Assembly (NCBI GenBank): GCA_946481735.1
Contig: CAMLOU010000019.1
Coordinates: forward strand, 1 to 41,447
Direction: 5' to 3'
Origin: an uncultured Cellvibrio sp.
Lineage (GTDB): Bacteria; Pseudomonadota; Gammaproteobacteria; Pseudomonadales; Cellvibrionaceae
Length of the DNA stretch: 41,447 nucleotides
This document shows, piece by piece, positions 8,539-16,596 of the stretch (position 1 is its first letter; each line of letters starts with the position of its first letter). The notes under the pieces are model-generated. The model was not told the origin of the DNA, did not search any database, and was given only the letters and a program-made list of their open reading frames with translations. The position numbers and the translations under genes are program-made.

Positions 8539-8879
8539 TGGATGAATACCTTCCCGATGACATTGTCCAGGCAAAAATAAACCTGGAAACCGCACAAATA
8601 CCCTGGCTGGAGCTGCAGCGCTTCTTTGCCAGCGGCAAGGCAATTGCCGTCGATTCCAGCCTCGACCTCACCGAGGTTGCGCGGGTTATTGCGCGGGATC
8701 AATCCGCACAACTGAAACAGTGGATGGGTGCCTCATTGGTAGGCAGTGTGAGCGATAAGCAGGCGCAGATTTGGTATGAGCGGAATGCTCTGGTCTGGGC
8801 CGTGGTAATAAAACCATGGGTACTTGTCCAGGACGTTCTCAATGAACAAGCTGCACCGCATCAAGAAGACAATCTTTAG
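8535..8879 (+). CDS. DUF2288 family protein
   Basis: A soluble 114-residue protein with no known activity. The pattern of conserved residues, including [28 protein letters not shown] and [17 protein letters not shown], matches the DUF2288 family of small proteobacterial proteins. The ATG at 8535 overlaps the HMG-CoA lyase stop, so translation is probably coupled; ATG 8538 is an equal alternative start. No signal peptide or membrane segment is seen. Confidence 0.85.
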   Translation: MMDEYLPDDIVQAKINLETAQIPWLELQRFFASGKAIAVDSSLDLTEVARVIARDQSAQLKQWMGASLVGSVSDKQAQIWYERNALVWAVVIKPWVLVQDVLNEQAAPHQEDNL

Positions 8880-8917
8880 CACTTAATTATTAATAACGTT
8901 TCAGGTCAGGAATTTTT

Positions 8918-9334
8918 ATGAAGCCCATCTCCGCTGCCGGCGTCGGCATTCGTTTTATCTTCGCGTTGTTGTTAGTGTTCGCCACTTACAATCCCAGCGG
9001 CTACTCCTATTACCATTGGCTCTATGCCAATTGGTCGGCACCTACACCTTACATTGCCCTGGCAGGATTAATCCTGCTGATTGGCTGGGCAATTTATCTG
9101 CGCGCGACCTTACGCTCGTTGGGTTTTCTCGGGTTGATTTTAGCAAGCGCTTTTCTGGCCTGCCTGGTGTGGCTACTGGTGTATTGGGGCTGGATTAAAC
9201 TGGATAAAGCAGGACCGATCACCTGGATCAGCGAAATATTGGTTGCCGCTCTGCTTGCGGTCGGCATGTCCTGGTCGCACATCCGCCGCGCTATGTCTGG
9301 TCAGGTGGATATGGATGATGTAGATGAGAACTGA
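8918..9334 (+). CDS. DUF6524-type small inner-membrane protein
   Basis: A 138-residue protein with four predicted membrane helices (about residues 9-24, 44-62, 68-92 and 103-121) and an acidic C-terminus (DMDDVDEN). It resembles the DUF6524 family (MKPISAAGVGIRFIFALLLVFATYNPSGYS at the start is typical in composition, with FATYNPSGYSYYHW as the most conserved part). Function is unknown. ATG 8918 follows TCAGGTCAGG. The stop codon lies inside a 13-bp inverted repeat. It is the last plus-strand gene before the convergent membrane-stress operon. Confidence 0.75.
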   Translation: MKPISAAGVGIRFIFALLLVFATYNPSGYSYYHWLYANWSAPTPYIALAGLILLIGWAIYLRATLRSLGFLGLILASAFLACLVWLLVYWGWIKLDKAGPITWISEILVAALLAVGMSWSHIRRAMSGQVDMDDVDEN

Positions 9335-9350
9335 TGAATCAGTTCTCATC
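9323..9350. terminator. Hairpin over the DUF6524 stop codon, between convergent genes
   Basis: The 13-base arms GATGAGAACTGAT (9323-9335) and ATCAGTTCTCATC (9338-9350) are perfect complements with a tiny loop. The TGA stop (9332-9334) is within the left arm. There is no long T-run on the plus strand, so termination strength is uncertain. It is the only strong hairpin between the two converging transcription units. Confidence 0.45.
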
Positions 9351-9377
9351 AAACATATTCTATTGTTGGATAAAAAA

Positions 9378-9917
9378 TTATTCCGGTGCTATCAATAAAT
9401 ATTGCTTGATATCTTCCTTGCGCGGATGACGATATAGCCATTGGCGGAAGGCATGTACCTGGGCGAAGTCTTCCTCCCCCAAGAGTTTTTCGTAACGATC
9501 CTGATGAAATGCCTCCTGACGCGCCTTGCGAATATTGCGTTGCCATGAGTCAGTAAAGATCTTGGGCAATTTGCCATGGAGGTCCAATTGCTTAAGTAAT
9601 TGCCACTCGCCCTTATCCAGCCAGGCTTCATCGCAGGCTGCACACAAATCTATCTTGTGCGCGGAATTCACGCCCATTTGGTACTTCGTCATTAACCGGC
9701 TGCATTTAGGGCAAGTACGCACGCCCGGTTGCTCATCGGGTACATCCAGAGCCGGCAGGGTTTCCGTCTCAGCAAGACCACCGTAATGGTCCAGCCAGAA
9801 GCGATAATTCATCAACGACACCAATGCACCTTCGCACTTCCCACAGGCAGCGGCTAACAAACCCGGCTCAAGTTCCTTCGGTTCAAGCAGGGATGATTTA
9901 CAGGTTGTACATTGCAT
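9378..9917 (-). CDS. TFIIB-type zinc-ribbon protein
   Basis: The 179-residue product starts MQCTTC and has two zinc-ribbon-like modules. The first uses CTTC and CGKC (about residues 3-28). The second uses CPKC, then DLCAACDEAWLDKGEW, the pattern of the TFIIB-type zinc-binding domain (zf-TFIIB) found in small bacterial proteins. The rest is a helical, charged segment of about 70 residues. It is the last gene of the eight-gene operon and begins 22 bp after the PLD gene. ATG at 9917 follows GAGGG; an upstream in-frame start would overlap the PLD gene. Zinc-ribbon scaffold or regulator roles are possible; the function is unknown. Confidence 0.8.
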   Translation of the reverse strand: MQCTTCKSSLLEPKELEPGLLAAACGKCEGALVSLMNYRFWLDHYGGLAETETLPALDVPDEQPGVRTCPKCSRLMTKYQMGVNSAHKIDLCAACDEAWLDKGEWQLLKQLDLHGKLPKIFTDSWQRNIRKARQEAFHQDRYEKLLGEEDFAQVHAFRQWLYRHPRKEDIKQYLLIAPE

Positions 9918-9939
9918 ATCTTTGCCCTCATTCAGGTTA

Positions 9940-10629
9940 TCAAGCAGGAAAACTTTCCCACAAGGTTTCAAATTCCATCTGATACGCGGCCACTAATGCC
10001 GGTTCGTTGGTTACCAAAATATTTTCGTGGTTTTTGTCCGATGCACTACGGGTCCAGTTGAAGCTGCCATTCACCAGCGTGTGACGGTCCACAATGGCGA
10101 ACTTATGATGCATATGATGCTCTGTGTTATCCATCTTTACAGCAATCCCCTGAGCGGCCATATGCTCCACATCGCTGCCAAGATCCAGCGATTTATCGTT
10201 GTCGGTCAGTATCCGCACCGTCACCCCGCGCTGATGCGCCGCACAGATCGCAGCGCACAAACGATCATCGGAGATGGTAAAGACACTGATATCGAGCGAT
10301 TGCCGCGCGCCGATACACAGGTCCAGCAACTTTCGGCGACAGTCATCGCCAGGGCTAAAATGTGCGCTGTTGACCGGGCTCACTTGTGAGCTGCGCGCAA
10401 CATCCATCGTCTTAATGATTTTATCGAGCCAGCCCAGCACGGCAATTGCCACATCACCGCCTTGTTTAATAGGCTCACGTGCCAAAGCAAAAGCTTTATT
10501 ACGGATAAAACTGGTTTCCTCCGTCTGCAACTGTGGCAATATTTCACGCAACTCCAGGGTTTCCGCGTGGCTCAACTTAAAATCGTCCAGGCTCTCTGTT
10601 AACCAGGATTCCAATTCATCCAAACGCAT
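9940..10629 (-). CDS. Phospholipase-D-like (single HKD) protein
   Basis: The 229-residue protein has a helical N-terminal region of about 90 residues and a C-terminal PLD-like domain. One HKD motif, HHKFAIVD (His174, Lys176, Asp181), is followed by LVNGSFNWTRSA, as in single-domain PLD enzymes such as Nuc and mitochondrial cardiolipin hydrolase, which work as dimers. It could hydrolyse a phospholipid such as cardiolipin or act as a nuclease. No signal peptide is seen, so it should be cytoplasmic. Its start lies 2 bp after the rhomboid stop, so co-translation is likely. Given its neighbours, a membrane-lipid role is the preferred inference. Confidence 0.85.
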   Translation of the reverse strand: MRLDELESWLTESLDDFKLSHAETLELREILPQLQTEETSFIRNKAFALAREPIKQGGDVAIAVLGWLDKIIKTMDVARSSQVSPVNSAHFSPGDDCRRKLLDLCIGARQSLDISVFTISDDRLCAAICAAHQRGVTVRILTDNDKSLDLGSDVEHMAAQGIAVKMDNTEHHMHHKFAIVDRHTLVNGSFNWTRSASDKNHENILVTNEPALVAAYQMEFETLWESFPA

Positions 10630-10631
10630 AG

Positions 10632-11201
10632 TCAGATCCTTTTACGCCGACCAAAGAAACCTTTTGCATTGAGAAATGCACAAAAGAAACCCATCAAGGC
10701 ACCAAATAAATGCGCTTCAAACGACACATGCGCATCCGTCGGTAAAACGCCGTAGATCAATCCACCATAAAAAAGTACAACAAACAGCGCTATCAGGATA
10801 TTGATAAAACGCCGCTCGAACCAGGCCGTGGCGATACAGAGACTCCAAAGCCCAAAGATCCAACCACTGGCGCCGATATGGGTGGCAGATCGTCCGAACA
10901 GCCAAATTAATAGCCCGCTGGTGGTAATAATAAACAAGCTATTGAGCAGATAGCGACGTACCGAATGCACCAGGACCAGAGCGCTGAAAATACAAAAACC
11001 TGCCAGGTTATTGAGCAGGTGCGCTGTGCTTCCATGCAGGAAGGGTGCGGTAAAAATGGTCCATACACTTTCCACATGACGCGGGAAAATACCGAACCGA
11101 TTCAGCTGATAGCCCACCAACATATTGATGATGTGCACACCGATCATGAGCACACACAACTGCACGACAAGCTTTACTTTATCAGGCATCCGGCTCGCCA
11201 T
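10632..11201 (-). CDS. Rhomboid-family intramembrane serine protease
   Basis: A 189-residue polytopic membrane protein with about six hydrophobic helices. It has the rhomboid signature: HGSTAHLLNNL, the catalytic serine in GASGWIFG (Ser112 from this start) and the catalytic histidine in EAHLFGALMG (His164). It should cleave transmembrane substrates inside the lipid bilayer. ATG 11201 has AAAAGG 7 bases upstream and overlaps the ATPase gene by 20 bp; ATG 11189, overlapping by 8 bp, is the alternative. Longer in-frame starts would run deep into the ATPase gene. A likely substrate is a membrane protein of the same operon, which is inference. Confidence 0.9.
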   Translation of the reverse strand: MASRMPDKVKLVVQLCVLMIGVHIINMLVGYQLNRFGIFPRHVESVWTIFTAPFLHGSTAHLLNNLAGFCIFSALVLVHSVRRYLLNSLFIITTSGLLIWLFGRSATHIGASGWIFGLWSLCIATAWFERRFINILIALFVVLFYGGLIYGVLPTDAHVSFEAHLFGALMGFFCAFLNAKGFFGRRKRI

Positions 11202-14200
11202 GCGTCGGCCTTTTCCCAGGATGGTTAACTTTTTTGCCAGCGACTTCCAATTCCAACTGGCGAAGCTGTTGCAGTACATCCTGCATTTTTTCGTGCGTGC
11301 GTAAATCAATGTCCAGTTTCTTATCCATGCTGCGCACCAGGGGGAAGATACTTTTCTCTATCGTCTCCGCCAGCACACGCAAGATTTTATCCATGCCCGG
11401 CACAGGCTGGTTGATAACCTCCACCTTGGGTGCTGGCGTGCCCACCTTATTGCCCATTGCTTCCAGCAGCAGCGAAATGCGCTCCATGCTCGAGTCAAAT
11501 TTTTGATCCCGGGGATCGGCCTGGGTCTTCGCCGTTTGTGAAATCACCCCAAGCTGTTTGACATGTTCCACCAGGTCCGCCAACTGCACAACCACACGAG
11601 AACCGACATCTGCATCGGCGCCCCCCATGGCTTTGTTGCGCAGGAAATCTCGCTTGATTTCCTCCCAGCGCGCCTTTTGCTCTGCAGTCATATTGCCGCG
11701 TAGCTCGGCCAATTTAAGTAAATTACTTTCTGCGCCTGCCGTTAATAGCTGCGCCTCACCGAGATAATGGTCAGCAATCATCTGCATCATTTCACGCTCA
11801 TTCATGACGGCTGATACTTTCTCCGTCATCTTGTTCATGTTGCGATAACTGCCTTGCAATTTGAAGGGGGGCTCAACGCGATACCGATCATCCTGCGCGG
11901 CGGACGCGATGTATTGCTGGTTAATCTTTAGCACTACATCCTGGATGACAAATAATTTTTTGAACACAGCAATGATCTCGTTGATCTCTGCACCACTGTA
12001 TTGATGACTTAAATCGGTGGTAGCGATCTGTTCGCCTTTAGCCATGCGAATTAACTTGTACACGTCATCCATTTCGCGCAATGCCAAAGGCGCAAGCACC
12101 GCATTGGACGTGAGTGCATTTTCGATATAGCTCAGGGCAAACTGCTCTTCCATTCCGCCGAGGATATCACCCAGGTTATAAATGTCCGCCCGGTTTGCCA
12201 GCATATCCGGTACCTTAAAGGCTTCACCGGTTTCCGTGTAAGGGTTACCCGCCATCACCACGCAAAATTTCTTGCCGCGCATGTCGTAGGTTTTGGTTTC
12301 CCCTTTCCATACACCTTCAATTCGGCGGGAACCATCACACAGTGAAATAAATTTTTGCAGGAATTCTGAATGCGTATGCTGGATATCATCCAGATATAAC
12401 ATGACGTTATTGCCCATCTCCAACGCAAGGTTCAATTTATAGAGTTCCTGGCGCGCGGTGGAATTAGGTGCTTGCTCGGGATCTAATGACAATACATTGT
12501 GCCCCAGGGAAGGGCAGTTGATCTTCATAAAGATCAAACCGAGACGATTGGCGACATATTCCATCAAGGTCGTTTTACCGTAACCCGGTGGCGAGATCAT
12601 CATCAACAGACCCATTAAGTCTGTGCGTTTATTTTCTCCTAACGAACCCATTTGTTTAGCAAGATTGTCACCAATGATAGGCAGGTAGGATTCGTTGATT
12701 AACCGATTGCGTACGAAGGAACTTAACGGCTTGGCTTTAAAGGTACCCAGGCGCAGCAGTTTACGTTCTTCGTTAATGATGTCTTGACGAATGTGTAGAT
12801 AACGTTGATATCCTGGCACGACAACGTGATGATGATGCTCAAGACGTTGTAAAAAATCATCCAGGGAATATACCAGGCGGCGCTCATTCAGGGTTTTGTG
12901 TTCGCCCAATAGTCCTTCTACCGTTAACTCCAGATCAACTTCGGTAAAGCGTCGGTCGAGCCGCTCGTCAGCATTAATCAATGCAATGGCTTCCGGGATG
13001 TAATGCGCAATATCGTGCAATTGCTTTTTCTGGACCAATGCCTGAAGCCAGGTGCCGGTAAGCTTCCAACGCTCCGCTGGCCAACCCAGCATTTTTTCCA
13101 ATGCGTTATTGAAATGACGCCAGCTGGCATCCCCAAGCGATTGCTTTAACTCTTCCACCAGTTGCCGCGCATATTTACTGCCGATGAATTCAGTGCGTTC
13201 ACGGGCAAGCTCCTCCACCAGATACTGGGCAGCCTGCTGGATTGCCACAGCGTCTACCGGCAGCGGATGTTGATTCACGTAAACCGTCAGACATTCCGCA
13301 ATCTCTGCCACAAGATGATGCAGCGCTTCCGAATGCCCGAAGGTTACCTGTATTTGCTTGGCGGATTGCGCGCGCTCTTTCCAGGTATCGTGCGGCAAGG
13401 GGTCACGCCCTGATGGGGGTTTTGGCTTAGCCTGATAACTGCTGTTGATATTGGCCCAGAAAATTTGCGCAAGGGCGCGACTCAATGGACCAAAACGCAG
13501 CAAGTCCGCACGATCAAGTGCCGGCACCAGCGCTTTAAGTAATAGCATGGCATCATGGTCATGAATACCTTTCTGATAACCTTCCTTGTAACGCGGCGCA
13601 GAAAATTCGCGGACTAATTGCAATAACTGTTCGTCATCCAGCAACGCCTGGTGCAGCCTATCCCAATTAATGTGTTCGCGATTTTCCTGCGCGGCTTTGA
13701 GGATGAGAGACGCCAGGTATTCAGCGCGATAAACCTGCTCCGACTCGGATTCCTGCATCATGCCCCAGAATTCACGCAGCGCCAGTAATTCGGCGTGCTT
13801 GACCGGCTCAAAATAATCTGTCCCGGTTAGATGGATATTCAATTCACTTTCCCGGGGAATAATGGTCAGGTCAAGCTCCTGTGTATTGACACTGAACTTA
13901 TGACGCGGCCCCAACTTGATAACATTGCCGCCCTCTTCAAAGATGTCGGTTTTGTCACGCAGAGCACGCAACGCCTGGCCTTTGATAGCTTTAAAGCGAG
14001 AGTCGAGGTCATCAGCGGCAACGGCGTTATCGAGTTCGCGCAACTGGTCAACCAGATCGCGAATTTTTAAAACTAAAGCGTCCGATGCAAAATAGGTATT
14101 CAGTTCATCCGATTTAGTGAGACCGAGAGATCGCTTCTCGATACTTTTCAGAATCCTGGATGCCGCATCAATAACGGTTTGCGCCTTCTTTTGCCGCTCA

Positions 14201-16503
14201 TCGAGCAGCCGCTGCTTATGCTCCTGAAAGGATTCATAAATCTCTTCGCGCTTACTCATAATATCAGCGAGAAACTGATCATACTCGCTGAACTGCCCTT
14301 CAATTTCTTCGAGTTGTACCAGCGTACGCGACAGCTGCTCGTCACACCGTTCCGGGGTAGTCGATAAGCTCAGTGCGTGGGTGATACTTTGGGAAAAGAG
14401 TTTGAATTGCGCAGCAAACTGGGCAATCGCTTCTGCAGAACCGAAGTTTTTCTCGCGATGGCGAGCATTGGCCTTGCTCTGGTTCAGGCGTGAATAAACT
14501 TCCGATATGGCGTCGACAATGCGCGTGCGCACAGTCGCGTCCTGGACTTTAAGCGTACCCATTAATTCCGATAGCAGATCCAACCCGGCGGCGGTCGTTT
14601 CTATAACGTCCAGGACGGGGGCCAGGGTTGCGCGGGTTGTGGCCAGTTCAATGTCATTGTTGATGACATCAATCTTTTGCAGGTAAGGTGTCAAGGCCTG
14701 TTCATTCGATAAAAAGTGAACCGTCTGCTCACTCAGGCTGCCGTTCACATCAGCCAATTGATTATCCAATTCGGCGATGCGCGCACTATCGATGTAACGA
14801 TATTCACGGATCGTCGCCAAATGGCCACGCTGCTTACGCAACCGGCTCAGAGCCTCAACATATTCTTCTGCCAAGGTCCAATTTTCCGGACGTATCGCTT
14901 GCAGCAATTGCGCTTGTTCTGTCTCTGCCTGGGCCATGGCTTTGGCAGATTGCTGGCGAATACTTTCGACTTTTTCAAATTCATCAATAACCAACTCAGC
15001 GGTAGCGGCAATATCCTTCATCACCGCTGCAATAGGCTGGGCTTCGTTGTCGCTTATCCAGTAGTAGCTATCGAATATTTTTTTGGCAGCAACACTTAAC
15101 TCTTCATAGACACGCAGGGAGACAGATTGATTGTTGATCAACCGCGCGATGCTGTAAAAATCGGAAATTCCCCGCACGAGTTCAGTGTTGCCAATGCGGC
15201 CATAAAAGGTTTGGCTAGCGGGCGCTTTGCTGGCGAACTCAGCACTTTGGTAAGGCGTTTGCCAGATTTGCATAGGGTGCACCCGAGTGGGTTCACTTTC
15301 CGCGGAGAAGATGACAATCTTTCCATCTTCTGATAAGGCATAGCCGTTACCAAAGATAGGATTCTGCAATGCCTTTTGAATCAGGTTGTAAGCAAAAAGC
15401 CCAACAACGCCGTCTGCTGGTTCATAAAAAATAAAAAGTACGTCTTCACCATTGGGTGAACGTATCATGCGTTTGAAACGAAACGCCTGGGTGTCCTCGT
15501 CGAAGGTTTTATACTCTCCAGACTGCAAGTAATAACCGCCGGGAAAGATAATGCCGTGGTTCTCCGGCAGTTGCACGCAGGAATAGCCTAGTTGATCCAT
15601 CCGCGTAACCTGTTGTGTCATGCGATTAAAGATCAGGTAGCGCCAACTTTCTTCGCGATAGGGACGGATCTTTAGCAGGATCAGACTCCCCACAGCTGCA
15701 TAGGCCACATCAGCATCATCAAGGGATTGCGTTTTATCTTCTACCGGCTCGCGATAAATTCCCAAGCCATCTTCGGTGTTATTTTCGACCTTGATGGTCA
15801 GGTCGCCCCCAATAGTTTCCACAAAAACCGTATCGAGAATATTCAGATGGGGATGTCGTCCATGGACAGCGTTTTCACGTGTAGCAGTAATCCATTCGAA
15901 GTCGTAGGCGGGTGGTAACTCGATATCGCGCTCGCCGCGATTATCGATATAGTTAACCTGCTTGCCATCCGGCGACATCGACCAACGAAAAACCCGCACA
16001 TCATCAAGCCGCTCACCTATTTGAAAGCCAGCCAATAATTTTCCGTTGTTGATGCTGAGTTTAATCAGCCGGGTATGCTTGTAATAACGATAAAGCTCGT
16101 CAAAGTCGTTGACGAAACCCTGTTCAGACAAGAAGGTGCCCGCCAGGGGCACTTCATCCATCTCATAGCCATCGCCAGTTTTCCTTGCGGAGAATAATGA
16201 AAAAACATCTTCTGTACGGGTTTCTTTTTTTAATCCGATGAAGACGTTGTAACCAAATAAAAGATAATCGCCGACCTGGACAATATCGCGGGGAATACAA
16301 TTATTTTCAGTGCGCACCCGGACCCGCGCAATAACACTCATGTCGGATGTACCAAACTCTTCGAGGCGCGCCGCATTGAGTTCACGTACACGTGCTTCCA
16401 GGGTCTGCCCCTGCTCCAACAGGCGCTTGCGAATGATTTCATAAGCGCCGCCTTCAGCAACGGCATTATCGACAAGTTCATTAGCAGGAGCTTGCTGCAC
16501 CAT
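11182..16503 (-). CDS. Giant coiled-coil AAA+ ATPase (DUF3686 'DNA repair ATPase' type)
   Basis: A 1773-residue cytoplasmic protein. The N-terminal third (to about residue 480) is beta-rich and propeller-like, resembling DUF3686. Long coiled-coil segments follow (about 490-830), then a mixed region. An AAA+ module has Walker A PPGYGKTT at 1305-1312 (Lys1310), Walker B VMLYLDD ending at Asp1373, and a sensor-like VVMAGNPYTETGEAF. Family members are often labelled DNA repair ATPases, on weak grounds. Here it lies between flotillin and rhomboid genes and downstream of pspA, so membrane-protein remodelling, perhaps ESCRT/Vps4-like, is a better inference. ATG 16503 follows AAAGGATC at ideal spacing; upstream in-frame GTG and ATG codons lack a Shine-Dalgarno sequence. 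Confidence 0.85.
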   Translation of the reverse strand: MVQQAPANELVDNAVAEGGAYEIIRKRLLEQGQTLEARVRELNAARLEEFGTSDMSVIARVRVRTENNCIPRDIVQVGDYLLFGYNVFIGLKKETRTEDVFSLFSARKTGDGYEMDEVPLAGTFLSEQGFVNDFDELYRYYKHTRLIKLSINNGKLLAGFQIGERLDDVRVFRWSMSPDGKQVNYIDNRGERDIELPPAYDFEWITATRENAVHGRHPHLNILDTVFVETIGGDLTIKVENNTEDGLGIYREPVEDKTQSLDDADVAYAAVGSLILLKIRPYREESWRYLIFNRMTQQVTRMDQLGYSCVQLPENHGIIFPGGYYLQSGEYKTFDEDTQAFRFKRMIRSPNGEDVLFIFYEPADGVVGLFAYNLIQKALQNPIFGNGYALSEDGKIVIFSAESEPTRVHPMQIWQTPYQSAEFASKAPASQTFYGRIGNTELVRGISDFYSIARLINNQSVSLRVYEELSVAAKKIFDSYYWISDNEAQPIAAVMKDIAATAELVIDEFEKVESIRQQSAKAMAQAETEQAQLLQAIRPENWTLAEEYVEALSRLRKQRGHLATIREYRYIDSARIAELDNQLADVNGSLSEQTVHFLSNEQALTPYLQKIDVINNDIELATTRATLAPVLDVIETTAAGLDLLSELMGTLKVQDATVRTRIVDAISEVYSRLNQSKANARHREKNFGSAEAIAQFAAQFKLFSQSITHALSLSTTPERCDEQLSRTLVQLEEIEGQFSEYDQFLADIMSKREEIYESFQEHKQRLLDERQKKAQTVIDAASRILKSIEKRSLGLTKSDELNTYFASDALVLKIRDLVDQLRELDNAVAADDLDSRFKAIKGQALRALRDKTDIFEEGGNVIKLGPRHKFSVNTQELDLTIIPRESELNIHLTGTDYFEPVKHAELLALREFWGMMQESESEQVYRAEYLASLILKAAQENREHINWDRLHQALLDDEQLLQLVREFSAPRYKEGYQKGIHDHDAMLLLKALVPALDRADLLRFGPLSRALAQIFWANINSSYQAKPKPPSGRDPLPHDTWKERAQSAKQIQVTFGHSEALHHLVAEIAECLTVYVNQHPLPVDAVAIQQAAQYLVEELARERTEFIGSKYARQLVEELKQSLGDASWRHFNNALEKMLGWPAERWKLTGTWLQALVQKKQLHDIAHYIPEAIALINADERLDRRFTEVDLELTVEGLLGEHKTLNERRLVYSLDDFLQRLEHHHHVVVPGYQRYLHIRQDIINEERKLLRLGTFKAKPLSSFVRNRLINESYLPIIGDNLAKQMGSLGENKRTDLMGLLMMISPPGYGKTTLMEYVANRLGLIFMKINCPSLGHNVLSLDPEQAPNSTARQELYKLNLALEMGNNVMLYLDDIQHTHSEFLQKFISLCDGSRRIEGVWKGETKTYDMRGKKFCVVMAGNPYTETGEAFKVPDMLANRADIYNLGDILGGMEEQFALSYIENALTSNAVLAPLALREMDDVYKLIRMAKGEQIATTDLSHQYSGAEINEIIAVFKKLFVIQDVVLKINQQYIASAAQDDRYRVEPPFKLQGSYRNMNKMTEKVSAVMNEREMMQMIADHYLGEAQLLTAGAESNLLKLAELRGNMTAEQKARWEEIKRDFLRNKAMGGADADVGSRVVVQLADLVEHVKQLGVISQTAKTQADPRDQKFDSSMERISLLLEAMGNKVGTPAPKVEVINQPVPGMDKILRVLAETIEKSIFPLVRSMDKKLDIDLRTHEKMQDVLQQLRQLELEVAGKKVNHPGKRPTHGEPDA

Positions 16504-16596
16504 TTTATGATCCTTTAAATCCAGTGGCATCTTGGGAGGTAGCGCAACAGGTTTCACCGCTGCCCAGCAGCGATGAAACCCGGGATGAGGCGATGA

